The notes below the pieces were generated by a model. That model was not told where the DNA came from and did no database searches. It saw nothing but the letters and a program-made list of their open reading frames with translations. The translations under genes and the position numbers were made by a program. Below are positions 1 through 8,152 of a stretch of DNA of 64,000 nucleotides, piece after piece. The DNA lies in assembly GCF_001667265.1 (NCBI RefSeq), contig NZ_LZHW01000010.1, forward strand, positions 52,177-116,176, in the 5' to 3' direction. Position 1 is the first letter of the stretch. The number at the start of each line of letters is the position of its first letter. This DNA is from Mycobacterium sp. ACS4331. Its GTDB lineage: Bacteria > Actinomycetota > Actinomycetes > Mycobacteriales > Mycobacteriaceae.

Positions 1-1
1 C

Positions 2-850
2 ACGGCCTGGCAGGCGGGTGCGCCCAGCGCGGAGGCCGCCCTCGAGCATCTGGCCGATGAGCCCCAGCCGCCGGTCCCGGCCGACCTGACGGCCGCGGCG
101 TTCTTCGACGTGGACAACACGATGGTGCACGGCTCCTCGCTCGTGCACTTCGCCCGCGGGCTCGCCGCCCGCAAGTACTTCACCTACCGCGACGTGCTGG
201 GGTTCGTCTACGCCCAGGCCAAGTTCCAGCTGACGGGCCGCGAGAACAGCGATGACGTCGCCGAGGGCAAGCGCAAGGCGCTGTCGTTCATCGAGGGCCG
301 CCCCACCACCGAACTGGTCGAACTCGGCGAGGAGATCTACGACGAGATCATCGCCGACAAGATCTGGCCCGGCACCCGGGATCTGGCCCAGATGCACCTC
401 GATGCGGGCCAGCAGGTGTGGCTGGTCACGGCGACGCCGTTCGAGTTGGCCGACACCATCGCCCGCCGCCTGGGCCTGACCGGAGCATTGGGCACCGTCG
501 CGGAGTCGGTCGACGGTGTCTTCACGGGCCGTCTGGTCGGTGAGATCCTGCACGGTGCGGGCAAGGCGCACGCGGTGCGCGCCCTGGCGATTCGCGAGGG
601 GCTCAACCTGCGCCGCTGCACCGCGTACTCCGACAGCTACAACGATGTGCCGATGCTGACGCTGGTCGGCACCGCGGTGGCGATCAACCCCGACGCCGAC
701 CTGCGGGACCTGGCACGCAAGCGGGGGTGGGAGATCCGGGACTTCCGGACCGCCCGCAAGGCCGCCCGAATCGGGGTTCCGTCGGCGTTGGCGCTGGGCG
801 CCGCGGGTGGCGCGCTGGCCGCCATCGCGTCGCGGCGAAACGAACGCTGA
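2..850 (+). CDS. HAD-superfamily phosphatase, SerB1-like (5' end outside window)
   Basis: The frame is open from the left edge, so the start codon lies outside the window and 282 residues are visible. The HAD motifs are present in order: FFDVDNT at 101-121 with the nucleophile Asp codon at 107-109, LVTATP near 424-441, a conserved GK near 560, and [11 protein letters not shown] near 628-660, which holds the Mg-binding acidic residues. This is the subfamily IB arrangement found in phosphoserine-phosphatase-like proteins. The last 35 residues are Ala/Gly-rich and hydrophobic and could be a membrane anchor. By gene order it corresponds to Rv0505c (serB1). Serine phosphate as the substrate is an annotation habit rather than something the sequence proves. 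It lies 62 nt upstream of hadD on the same strand. Confidence 0.88.
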   Translation, partial: TAWQAGAPSAEAALEHLADEPQPPVPADLTAAAFFDVDNTMVHGSSLVHFARGLAARKYFTYRDVLGFVYAQAKFQLTGRENSDDVAEGKRKALSFIEGRPTTELVELGEEIYDEIIADKIWPGTRDLAQMHLDAGQQVWLVTATPFELADTIARRLGLTGALGTVAESVDGVFTGRLVGEILHGAGKAHAVRALAIREGLNLRRCTAYSDSYNDVPMLTLVGTAVAINPDADLRDLARKRGWEIRDFRTARKAARIGVPSALALGAAGGALAAIASRRNER

Positions 851-912
851 GCCCGCGGTGTTATACCGTCGCTACGCACGTCGTCATTGAGCCGAAGGAC
901 ACACCGCCAGTC

Positions 913-1407
913 ATGGTTGCTGAAGAGATCATCGGAACGCACTACCGCTACCCCGACAAGTTCGTGGTCGGCAGGGAGAAGGTGCGGGAGTACTCCACGG
1001 CTGTGCTCGACGATCACGGCGCGCATCACGACGAGGCGGCCGCCGCCGAACTCGGCTATCCGAGCCTGGTCGCGCCACTGACGTTCATCGCGGTCGCGGG
1101 CCGCCGGGTCCAGATGGAGATGTTCAAGCGGTTCGACGTGGGCATCAACATCGCCCGGGTGATCCATCGCGACCAGAAGTTCAAGTACCACCGCCCGCTG
1201 GTGGTCGGTGACGAGATCTACTTCGACTCCTACCTCGATTCGGTGATCGAATCCCACGGCACCGTGATCGCCGAACTGCGCGCCGAGGTGACCGACGCCA
1301 ACGGCGAGCCCGTGATCACCAGCGTCGTGACGATGATCGGTGAGGCCGCGCACGACTCCGAGACCGACGAGCAGGTCGCCGCGATCGCGGCTCGCCTGGG
1401 GATGTGA
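913..1407 (+). CDS. hadD: (3R)-hydroxyacyl-ACP dehydratase subunit HadD
   Basis: This 164-residue MaoC/HadA-type protein begins [21 protein letters not shown] after a short leader and contains [17 protein letters not shown] and [12 protein letters not shown], the pattern of the Had proteins of mycobacterial FAS-II. Members dehydrate 3-hydroxyacyl-ACP during meromycolate elongation. Position next to serB1 and overall sequence match Rv0504c, known as HadD. I do not see the full hydratase-2 catalytic dyad, so, as with HadA and HadC, it may need a catalytic partner. ATG 913 was chosen because the preceding AAGGA lies at 895-899 and the residues upstream of it look like the serB1 tail in another frame rather than conserved protein. 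In M. tuberculosis cmaA2 follows; here the next gene is a convergent acyltransferase. Confidence 0.85.
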   Translation: MVAEEIIGTHYRYPDKFVVGREKVREYSTAVLDDHGAHHDEAAAAELGYPSLVAPLTFIAVAGRRVQMEMFKRFDVGINIARVIHRDQKFKYHRPLVVGDEIYFDSYLDSVIESHGTVIAELRAEVTDANGEPVITSVVTMIGEAAHDSETDEQVAAIAARLGM

Positions 1408-1411
1408 CGCC

Positions 1412-1431
1412 CCCGGGGCGCGCGCCCCGGG
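1412..1431. terminator. Palindromic hairpin between convergent genes
   Basis: A perfect 20-nt GC-only self-complementary sequence lies between the hadD stop (1407) and the acyltransferase stop (1446). It would fold into a stem in transcripts from either side, so it probably acts as a bidirectional terminator. There is no T run. Confidence 0.6.
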
Positions 1432-1445
1432 CAGCAGATCAGGCC

Positions 1446-2513
1446 TCAGCCGAAGAACATGTTCCGGCGGTTGGCGAGCAGCCGGTACAGCGTGTGCTGA
1501 ATGGTCTCGCGGACGTGGTCGGTGAGTTCGAAAGTGACCATCGGGTCCTCAGCCGCGCTCTCGTCGTACTCGGAGGTTGAGATCGGCGCACCGAACTCGA
1601 TGTGCCATTTCGACGGCAGCGGCACCATCCCCACCGGGCCCGCGAGCGGGAACAGCGGAGTGACCGGGAAATACGGCAGGCCCAGCAGGCGTGCCAACAG
1701 CTTGACGTCGGCGATCATCGGATAGATCTCCTCGGACCCGACGATCGAGCACGGGATGATGGGCGCCCTGGTCCGCAGTGCGGCCGCGACGAACCCGCCG
1801 CGGCCGAACCGCTGCAGCTTGTAGCGGTCCTTGAACTGCTTGCCGAGGCCCTTGTAGCCCTCGGGAAACACCGCGGTGAGCTCACCGCCCTCAAGCAGCC
1901 GGTGCGCGTCGGCCGTACAGGCCATCGTGTGGCCGGCCTTGCGCGCGGCGTGTCCGAGCACCGGCATGTCGAAGACCAGATCGGCGGCCAGCAGGCGCAG
2001 ATCGCGCTGTGTCGGATGGTGGTCGTGCACACCCACCGACAGCATCAGGCCGTCGAACGGCAGCACGCCGGCGTGGTTGGCCACCACAAGCCCGGCGCCG
2101 TCGACCGGCAGGTTCTCCACACCGCTGACCTCGACCCGGAACCACGACTTGAACAGCACCCGCAGCAAAGGCAGGAACATGGCCTCGTTGAGGTGTTTGT
2201 CGAAGCCGAAATCGTCGACGACGTAGTCCCCGGTCAGCCGCCTTCGGACAAACTCAGCAACCGAGGAGATCTTGACCGCGAGGTCGTTGGGCTCGGCCGC
2301 TCCGCCGTCGGGGCCTGCCGCGGAAGCTCGATGCTCATCGATCTCACGCACCACCGCGGCGAGCTGCTCCGCAGTCGCCCTGGTGTCCGGATCGGACAGC
2401 AGCGACGGATGTCGCCGCGCCGCGTCAGCGCGCTGGCCAGCTCTCCGGGATGACGCTGCACGGCTCGAATTGCCATGCAGCGGAATGACTTTTGCTCGCC
2501 CGTCACCCGCCAC
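1446..2513 (-). CDS. PlsC-type acyltransferase (Rv0502-like)
   Basis: This 355-residue protein has a variable, charged N-terminal region of about 100 residues followed by a lysophospholipid acyltransferase (PlsC/LPLAT) domain. Visible motifs are VVANHAGVLPFDG, the block I equivalent with its conserved His and Asp, and VFPEGYKG, block III. Such enzymes move an acyl chain from acyl-CoA or acyl-ACP to a lysophospholipid or a related acceptor at the inner membrane face; the true acceptor is unknown. The GTG at 2513 is chosen over an ATG 72 nt further upstream because a strong GGGGGAGAGG ribosome site ends just before it and the protein then opens VAGDGRAKVIPLHGN, as in the M. tuberculosis homologue. 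It lies 37 nt downstream of the epimerase-like gene and is probably co-transcribed with it. Confidence 0.85.
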   Translation of the reverse strand: MAGDGRAKVIPLHGNSSRAASSRRAGQRADAARRHPSLLSDPDTRATAEQLAAVVREIDEHRASAAGPDGGAAEPNDLAVKISSVAEFVRRRLTGDYVVDDFGFDKHLNEAMFLPLLRVLFKSWFRVEVSGVENLPVDGAGLVVANHAGVLPFDGLMLSVGVHDHHPTQRDLRLLAADLVFDMPVLGHAARKAGHTMACTADAHRLLEGGELTAVFPEGYKGLGKQFKDRYKLQRFGRGGFVAAALRTRAPIIPCSIVGSEEIYPMIADVKLLARLLGLPYFPVTPLFPLAGPVGMVPLPSKWHIEFGAPISTSEYDESAAEDPMVTFELTDHVRETIQHTLYRLLANRRNMFFG

Positions 2514-2550
2514 GCTCAATGACCTCTCCCCCGACGAAAGTTCTGCATGT

Positions 2551-3621
2551 CTAGCTCCCCCACCGCTGCGCCACGGCCACAGCACGTGTCTCCACCGAGC
2601 GTACCCACTGCGGATCGATGATCGGAGTCAAACCCCGACCGCGTACGTAATCGTCGAACGCCTCGAGCGTCGTCCACTTCGGGTGGTACCCCAACTCGGT
2701 GCGCATCCGGGTGGTGTCCATCACCCGGCCGTAGGACATGTAGCGAAGGTGTTCGCGGTTGAGCTCGGTGGCACCGGTGGCCCGGCGCAGCGAATCCACC
2801 ACACGCACCCCGGTGGCGGGCAGTGGCAAAGCCAGCCGGCCCGAGCGCCGGATCGCCTGCGACATCATGATCACGCCGCTGGCCCCGATGTTGAAGGTGC
2901 CCGCCCGGCCCGCCGTGGTCGCATGCTCGAGGGCGCCGAGCGCATCCTGCTCATGCAGAAGCTGAAGGCGCGCATCGCGACCGATCGTGGTGGGCACCAC
3001 CGGACCGGCGAGGTAGCGCGACAACTGGGTGTCCATGGCGGGTCCGATCATGTTGGCCAGGCGCAGGATGGTCACGCTGATGTCGGGCCGTCGCCGTCCC
3101 AGACCCCGTGCATAGCCCTCGATGTCGAGGCTGTCGCGCGCGAAACCCTCGCCGAGTGGACGCAGGCTGGTGCTGTCCTCGGTGAACATCACCGGGTCGA
3201 ACGCGCTGGACCCGTAGACCTCGGAGGTGGACTTGAGCACCACCCGCCGAACCGTGGGAGCCTTCTGGCAGGCCGCGAACAACTGCATCGCGCCCATCAC
3301 GTTCAATTCCTTGAGCGTGGCCCGACCACCGCTGCGAGGGGCATAGGAAGCCGCCGCAGCGTGCACCACGGTGTCCACATCGCCGTTGCGAATCACCTTG
3401 GCGATGAAGGGGTTTCGAATGTCGGCCCGAACGAATTCGGCGCGGCCCATCCGGCGCTGCAGGTCCTTGCTCGGGGTCACCGCGTCCACCGCGATGACCT
3501 TCTCGATCGAGGAGTTGGCCGCCAGCCGCGCGGTCAGGTAGCCGCCGAGGAATCGGCACGCTCCGGTGACCAGAACAACTTTGGGCGGTGCAGGGGTGTC
3601 CTTGGGGTCGCCCGATTCCAT
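2551..3621 (-). CDS. NAD-dependent epimerase/dehydratase-like protein (Rv0501, GalE2/GalE3-like)
   Basis: This extended-SDR family protein has 356 residues. The N-terminal nucleotide-binding motif is VLVTGACRFLGGYL, and an acidic residue follows the second strand (VIAVDAV), which favours NAD(H). A Ser sits in KSTSEVYG at the usual active-site position. The usual YxxxK pair is not seen: the aligned stretch reads DIEGYARGLG, with Tyr kept but Leu where Lys is expected. The same is true of the M. tuberculosis homologue as I recall it, so the change is a family trait and the UDP-galactose epimerase label is doubtful. The neighbours, an acyltransferase downstream and bS22 and a HTH gene upstream, keep the mycobacterial order and do not reveal the substrate. 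Confidence 0.85.
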   Translation of the reverse strand: MESGDPKDTPAPPKVVLVTGACRFLGGYLTARLAANSSIEKVIAVDAVTPSKDLQRRMGRAEFVRADIRNPFIAKVIRNGDVDTVVHAAAASYAPRSGGRATLKELNVMGAMQLFAACQKAPTVRRVVLKSTSEVYGSSAFDPVMFTEDSTSLRPLGEGFARDSLDIEGYARGLGRRRPDISVTILRLANMIGPAMDTQLSRYLAGPVVPTTIGRDARLQLLHEQDALGALEHATTAGRAGTFNIGASGVIMMSQAIRRSGRLALPLPATGVRVVDSLRRATGATELNREHLRYMSYGRVMDTTRMRTELGYHPKWTTLEAFDDYVRGRGLTPIIDPQWVRSVETRAVAVAQRWGS

Positions 3622-3717
3622 TTGGACAGGCTACCGGTCAGGCGGCGCCTGGGCATGCCCGACGACCCTGCCGAGGGCAGGTCGCCAGCGCTTCCCCAGG
3701 ACGCGCCCAGTCTCGGA

Positions 3718-3819
3718 TTACTTACCGAGTTTTCTGCGCTGCACCCGGGTCCGACGCAACAGCTTGCGATGCTTCTTCTTCGACATACGCTTGCGCCGCT
3801 TCTTGATGACTGAACCCAT
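3718..3819 (-). CDS. Small 30S ribosomal protein bS22 (AURKAIP1/COX24-like, 33 aa)
   Basis: Reverse translation of 3819-3718 gives a 33-residue, extremely basic peptide that starts [19 protein letters not shown] and ends VQRRKLGK before TAA. This is the actinobacterial small ribosomal protein bS22, seen bound to 16S rRNA in mycobacterial ribosome structures. It is too short for ordinary gene finding and its Lys/Arg content makes it easy to overlook. It sits between the HTH gene (3977-4225) and the epimerase-like gene, on the same strand as both, in the position of Rv0500B in M. tuberculosis. Confidence 0.93.
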
Positions 3820-3902
3820 GAACTCCGCTGCCTACCTAAGGGATGCGCCGCACTCGAGGGGCGCGCCGACACGACTTAACCCGGCCACCTTACCGAAGGC
3901 AG

Positions 3903-3924
3903 GCCCCCAAACCGAAATGGGGGC
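3903..3924 (-). terminator. Short hairpin downstream of the HTH gene
   Basis: GCCCCCA at 3903-3909 pairs with TGGGGGC at 3918-3924 around an eight-base loop. It lies 53 nt past the stop of the HTH gene on the minus strand and before bS22, so it may end or attenuate that transcript. The stem is short and lacks a clear U run. Confidence 0.35.
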
Positions 3925-3976
3925 TGCCGCGACGGTCGAGGCTGGCCGGGCCCAGCCAGTACCGGCGTGCGCCGAT

Positions 3977-4225
3977 CTAGCCGGCGTCGAAGTACGAGGT
4001 CTCCAGCAGGTCGTGCACGGCCTTGGCGTGCACACGGAACGACCGGCCCACGCGAACGGCAGGAAGTTCACCGTTGTGCACGAGCCGGTACACCGTCATC
4101 TTGCTGACCCGCATGAGGCTGGCGACCTCGGCGACAGTGAGGAACTGGGTCCTGGCGGCCGGTTGGCCGTCCGCAGATCCAGAGTCCCGCTTTCCACCGG
4201 CCGATGGCCCGTTCATAGACGTCAT
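3977..4225 (-). CDS. Small helix-turn-helix DNA-binding protein (BldC/excisionase family)
   Basis: This protein of 82 residues has a disordered N-terminal 25 residues and then a MerR-like winged helix: FLTVAEVASLMRVSKMTVYRLVHNGELPAVRVGRSFRV. That is the BldC/AlpA/excisionase fold, in which the second helix reads the major groove and the RVGRSFRV turn contacts DNA. No phage genes are near it, and it is conserved at this place in mycobacteria (Rv0500A), so it is a chromosomal regulator and not a phage excisionase. The targets are unknown. It lies downstream of proC on the same strand, with a 150-nt gap. Confidence 0.88.
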   Translation of the reverse strand: MTSMNGPSAGGKRDSGSADGQPAARTQFLTVAEVASLMRVSKMTVYRLVHNGELPAVRVGRSFRVHAKAVHDLLETSYFDAG

Positions 4226-4375
4226 CGCAACCCAATCAATCAGGCACGGCCAGTCCCAGCGGCTTCCCCTCCGCTGGCACGAACGCGTGCATACAACGAG
4301 GAGAATAGCGGGGCAGATGGGGTTGCTGCGACGGGTGTGGGGTAATCCGTCGAAAATTCGCGGAACCCGTTTGAA

Positions 4376-5251
4376 TTACTCTGATGTGATTCCGAGCTGC
4401 TCAGAGCGGATTTTCGCCGCGGTCACGGCGTTGTCCACCGCTGCCCGCAAACCACCGCGCTCCAACTCGCGCAGCCCGGCCGCGGTGGTGCCGCCCGGGG
4501 ACGTCACAGTCGCCCGGAGCTGCGCCGCTGTGGTGTCCACACCGGTGCCCGATCGGCGCCCGGAATCGGCCCCCGAACCCTGGTCCATGCCCTCCAGCAA
4601 CATCGCGGCCGAACCCGCCATGGTCTGCACCACCAGATCCGTCGCGACGGGCCGCGACAGCCCCGAGGCGACGGCCGCATCCACCAGCGCCTCGACCATC
4701 AGGAAGAAATACGCCGGGCCCGACCCCGACACCGCGGTCACCGCGTCCAGCTGGCTCTCCACCACCGTGATCACCCCGCCGACGCAGCCGAACACGTCGG
4801 AGACGGCCTGGAGCTGTTCGGCCGTGGCGAACCTGCCCGGCGCCAGCGCGCTGATTCCGGCACCCACCAGAGCGGGCGCGTTGGGCATCACCCTGATGAC
4901 GGGGGCCCCGGCCGGCAGCTTGGACTCGAAGAACGACGTCGGCACCCCGGCGGCCACACTGACGAAGACCTGCTCGGCACTGTCGGCCTCGGCCTTGGCG
5001 GCGGCCTCGGCGATGTCGCCGATGACCAGTTCGACGTCGGCGGGCTTGACCGCGACGAGGACGAAGTTGGCGTGCTCGGCGGCGTCGGCGACCGAAGCCA
5101 CCTGCACCGAGTACTTCTCCGACAGCTGCTTGGCCCTCTCCGGTGACTTCTCGGAGACGACGAGGTCCTTCACCTGCCGACCGGACCGCAGGAGGCCCGC
5201 CAACAGAGCCTCACCCATACTTCCGCCGCCGATGATCGCGATTCTGGCCAT
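4376..5251 (-). CDS. proC: Pyrroline-5-carboxylate reductase
   Basis: This 291-residue enzyme reduces pyrroline-5-carboxylate to proline with NAD(P)H, the last step of proline synthesis. The N-terminus RIAIIGGGSMGEALLAGLL is the Rossmann dinucleotide site. VAVKPADVE and VIRVMPNAPALVGAG follow, and the C-terminal dimerisation domain carries TAVSGSGPAYFFLMVEAL and TSPGGTTAAGL, all diagnostic of ProC. The start at 5251 is the only one that places the Rossmann strand at residue 3; the longer open frame upstream reads as non-conserved Arg/His-rich sequence. A 98-nt gap separates it from the thioesterase-like gene upstream on the same strand. Confidence 0.96.
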   Translation of the reverse strand: MARIAIIGGGSMGEALLAGLLRSGRQVKDLVVSEKSPERAKQLSEKYSVQVASVADAAEHANFVLVAVKPADVELVIGDIAEAAAKAEADSAEQVFVSVAAGVPTSFFESKLPAGAPVIRVMPNAPALVGAGISALAPGRFATAEQLQAVSDVFGCVGGVITVVESQLDAVTAVSGSGPAYFFLMVEALVDAAVASGLSRPVATDLVVQTMAGSAAMLLEGMDQGSGADSGRRSGTGVDTTAAQLRATVTSPGGTTAAGLRELERGGLRAAVDNAVTAAKIRSEQLGITSE

Positions 5252-5349
5252 GACGAGAGACCCTAGCGCCCGGGTTGCGGGGCGGTGCCTCTGCACGGCC
5301 CTGTGACGATCGTGGCGGGCCGAACCGGGTCCGGCCCACCCAACGGGGG

Positions 5350-6183
5350 CTACGGCGCGGGAACGAGCGCCAGCTGGCGGGTCTGGACGACGATGCGGCC
5401 CGTGCTGTCGACGACCACATGGTCCTCGTCGAACCAATCCTGGCCGATCTGCATGGTGGAGGCGACGATGCGCAGCCAACCCGGCGCGGGTACGCCGCGC
5501 AGATAGGCGGTGAGCTGCACCGTGGGTGCCCAGCCGGTCCGGCCGACCGCGAACGTCACCGGCATGGAGATGTCACCGCACATCAGCGCGAACAGCACGT
5601 CGAGCTCGTCGTGACGCGGGCGCACCCAGATGCGCGTCTTCGGGGACTGCCCGGCGGCGACCGTGCGCAGCCCGGACATGTCGGGCCGGATGTCGCAGCC
5701 CGCGGCGAGGTGATTGATCTCGGCGAGCGGGTGACCCGGTTCGATCGGGCCGATCTCCGGCGGGGGTTCGACGGGCATGTCCGCGTGTGCGGTGTCGACC
5801 GCCAGCAGCGGTGGTGCGTCGTGCTCGGGATGGGCCAGGGTGACCGTGGCGCGCACGGCCACGCGGTCGCCCTGCGTCAACTCGACGTCGACCAGGCTCA
5901 CCCGGCGACCGCGTTTGCGGACCGCGGTGACCAGCCGCACAGGGCCCGGGTCGGGTGCGGTCAGGAAGCCTGCCGACACCGCGACAGGCTGCTCGGGTCC
6001 GTCGCCGCCCATGGCGAGCCGCGCGGCCTTCGCACACAACGCCAGCATCACGCCGCCGTGCACCTTGGGCCCGATCGTCCAGTGCAGGTTCAGTTCTCCG
6101 ACGAACACCGGGTCACCGGAGAAAGATCCGTCCGCCACCCGGTGCAGCGCCATCGCCCGGGTGAAACTCGCCGATTCGGTCAT
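5350..6183 (-). CDS. Thioesterase-family (tandem hot-dog) protein, Rv0499-like
   Basis: This 277-residue protein has two hot-dog-like halves, as in TesB/4HBT_3 acyl-CoA thioesterases: LHWTIGPKVHGGVMLALCAKAA in the first half and VRPRHDELDVLFALMCGDIS with TAYLRGVPAPGWLRI in the second. It probably hydrolyses an acyl-CoA, but no chain-length inference is possible. The ATG at 6183 overlaps the stop of the upstream isomerase-like gene (6180) by 4 nt, which implies translational coupling within a run that begins with ppx1. M. tuberculosis keeps this gene in the same place as a conserved hypothetical. Confidence 0.75.
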   Translation of the reverse strand: MTESASFTRAMALHRVADGSFSGDPVFVGELNLHWTIGPKVHGGVMLALCAKAARLAMGGDGPEQPVAVSAGFLTAPDPGPVRLVTAVRKRGRRVSLVDVELTQGDRVAVRATVTLAHPEHDAPPLLAVDTAHADMPVEPPPEIGPIEPGHPLAEINHLAAGCDIRPDMSGLRTVAAGQSPKTRIWVRPRHDELDVLFALMCGDISMPVTFAVGRTGWAPTVQLTAYLRGVPAPGWLRIVASTMQIGQDWFDEDHVVVDSTGRIVVQTRQLALVPAP

Positions 6184-7025
6184 CGCAGCAGATGGGCCCG
6201 GGCGAACTGCAGCGACTCGGTCAGCAGCTCCTCACGCTCGGCCTCCGAACGCGCGCCCGAGGTCGTGACCTCGAGAACCACATGGCCGCTGAAGTCGCTG
6301 CCGGCGAGCATCTGACACACCTCCACGGTGGGCTGGGTGCCCCGCCCCGGCACCAGGTGTTCGTCGGCCGAGGCGCCGTTTCCGTCGCACAGGTGCAGAT
6401 GCACCAGTCCGTCGCCCATCCGCTGCGCCATCTCCATCGCGTCGGTGCCCGCGGTGGCGGTGTGGGACAGGTCGAGCGTGTAGTGGGCGTGACCGCCCTC
6501 CAGCGGGTCATAGGACGGCGCGAACGCCGATATCCCCACACCGGGCCCGCCGCCGCGCCTGCGCATCCGCTCGATCGACGTCTGCCCGACGCCGAAGAAC
6601 CGGTCGGCGCGGAACGGGAACATGTTCTCCACGGCGACCATGACGTCGCTGCCCGCCTCCAGTTCGGCGACCTGCTCGCTGAAGCCCTCGGCGTAACGCC
6701 GCTGCCACCGGAACGGTGGATGCACGACCACCGTCTGCGCACCCAACTGCTCGGCGGCCCGCACGCTGCGCTCGAGCTTGGCGATCGGGTTGGCGCCCCA
6801 CACACGCTGCGAGATCAACAGGCACGGGGCGTGCACCGAGAGCACCGGGACCTCATACCGCCGCGAAAGCTCCTCGATGGCGTCGATGTCCTGGCTGACC
6901 GTCTCGGCCCACACCATGAGTTCGACTCCGTCGTAGCCGAGCTTCGCGGCGTACTCGAACGCAGCCTCGGTGCGCAGCGGGTACACCGAGGCTGTCGACA
7001 GGCCGACCTTGATGGCGGGGCGCAC
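6180..7025 (-). CDS. Sugar phosphate isomerase/epimerase-like TIM-barrel protein (Rv0498)
   Basis: This 281-residue AP-endonuclease-2/xylose-isomerase-like TIM barrel opens with RPAIKVGLSTASVYPL. Strand ends carry candidate metal ligands: GYDGVELMVW, VLSVHAPCLL, TVVVHPPFRW, VAVENMFPF, LDLSHTATAG, LVHLHLCDGNG and HVVLEVTTSG. The acidic and His residues at these positions fit the divalent metal site of the family. The substrate is not known. The GTG at 7025 was chosen because the conserved protein begins there; it lies 14 nt after the stop of the upstream membrane-protein gene. The 4-nt overlap with the downstream thioesterase gene suggests they are made together. Confidence 0.82.
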   Translation of the reverse strand: MRPAIKVGLSTASVYPLRTEAAFEYAAKLGYDGVELMVWAETVSQDIDAIEELSRRYEVPVLSVHAPCLLISQRVWGANPIAKLERSVRAAEQLGAQTVVVHPPFRWQRRYAEGFSEQVAELEAGSDVMVAVENMFPFRADRFFGVGQTSIERMRRRGGGPGVGISAFAPSYDPLEGGHAHYTLDLSHTATAGTDAMEMAQRMGDGLVHLHLCDGNGASADEHLVPGRGTQPTVEVCQMLAGSDFSGHVVLEVTTSGARSEAEREELLTESLQFARAHLLR

Positions 7026-7039
7026 GAAAGCCAGGGTGC

Positions 7040-8152
7040 CTAGTTCGCCTGCAGCAGCGCGAGCGGTCCGAAGGTGACGAGTGCACCCACGGCGACGGCG
7101 GTCAGCGTGCTGCCGATGTCCTCGGTCTTGCGCACGATCCGGACACCCACGACCAGGCCCAGGATGATCAGCACCCCGAGCGCGAGTGCGACCAGGCTGT
7201 TCCACTTCCAGAGCTGATCGAAGGCGATGAACAGGCCGGCGCCGAAGGCGACCGCGACGATCGACTGCAGCGCGATGGAGGCGCCGTGCATCACGAGCTG
7301 ACGGCGCGTCATGGGCTCGTCGAGGTCACCCTCGATGTCCTCGTCGTCCTCGTCGACGCCGTCGAGTTCGGCCACGTCATCGAGTTCGGCCAAGCCGTCG
7401 AGTTCGGCCGCCACATCGTCGTCGTCGAGCGCGCTCGACCGGCGGCGCGCCAGGTCGTCGGCGACGGTCTCGCCGCCGAACAGCGTGGTGTCGTCGGCGT
7501 CGGCGAACGACGGGTCGCCGATCCCGAGTTCGTCGGGGATCAGATTGACGTCGGCCAACCCGGTGTCGGCGGTGAGGTCGAGTTCGGTCTCGGAGTCCTC
7601 GAGATCGATCGGGTCGGGACTCATGGTCTCGGCCGGCGCACCCTCGTCGCGCCGACGGCCGTCGAGCGGCCCCGCCTCAACCCTGCGCACCGGACGCGGG
7701 TAGTGGCTGCGTTCGGGGGTCGCCGGGCGGCCCCGGCGCGGCAGGGGGTCTTCCGAGCGTTCCGGCGGTGTCCTGCGCTCCCGAACGGGCTCGTCGGCGA
7801 CGGGCCGCGCCGGGGGTGCGCCGTTCCGGCCGCGCGCGGGCGCGGGCTCCGGCCGCGGAGCGACGCGTGGGGCAGCCTCGGCCGCCGCCTCCTGCGGCTC
7901 AGGACCGGGAGCCTCCTCGGCGTCGGCCGCATCGTCCTGCTCCTCCTCGGCATCGCGGACGACGGGGATCTCGCCGGTCCGGATGATCGGGATCTCGCCG
8001 GTCAGTTCGGCGACCGTCACGGCGTCACTGTTGCCGCGGCGGCGCCGGCGGCGGCCACCGACGGGCGGTGCGCCGATCGTGCCGTTCTTGGCCAGCAGTT
8101 CGGCCACCGAGATCGGGCGCGTGCCGTTGGCGCCGTTCTCTGGTCCAGTCAT
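7040..8152 (-). CDS. Membrane protein with long disordered N-terminus (Rv0497-like)
   Basis: The first 270 or so residues of this 370-residue protein are low in hydrophobicity: a conserved opening ISVAELLAKNGTIGAPPVGGR, an Arg cluster RRRRRRG, Pro/Arg/Glu-rich linker, then strongly acidic sequence with repeated ELDD/ELDG units. The C-terminal 90 residues hold three predicted membrane helices (SIALQSIVAVAFGAGLFIAF, LVALALGVLIILGLVVGV, LTAVAVGALVTFGPLALL). The long charged region is therefore probably cytoplasmic. The function is unknown. The ATG overlaps the ppx1 stop in an ATGA arrangement, which fits co-translation with ppx1. Confidence 0.85.
   Translation of the reverse strand: MTGPENGANGTRPISVAELLAKNGTIGAPPVGGRRRRRRGNSDAVTVAELTGEIPIIRTGEIPVVRDAEEEQDDAADAEEAPGPEPQEAAAEAAPRVAPRPEPAPARGRNGAPPARPVADEPVRERRTPPERSEDPLPRRGRPATPERSHYPRPVRRVEAGPLDGRRRDEGAPAETMSPDPIDLEDSETELDLTADTGLADVNLIPDELGIGDPSFADADDTTLFGGETVADDLARRRSSALDDDDVAAELDGLAELDDVAELDGVDEDDEDIEGDLDEPMTRRQLVMHGASIALQSIVAVAFGAGLFIAFDQLWKWNSLVALALGVLIILGLVVGVRIVRKTEDIGSTLTAVAVGALVTFGPLALLQAN

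Noticed and set aside
3977..4225. HTH protein considered as a phage excisionase
   Set aside because: No integrase, attachment site or phage gene is near and the gene is syntenic in mycobacteria.
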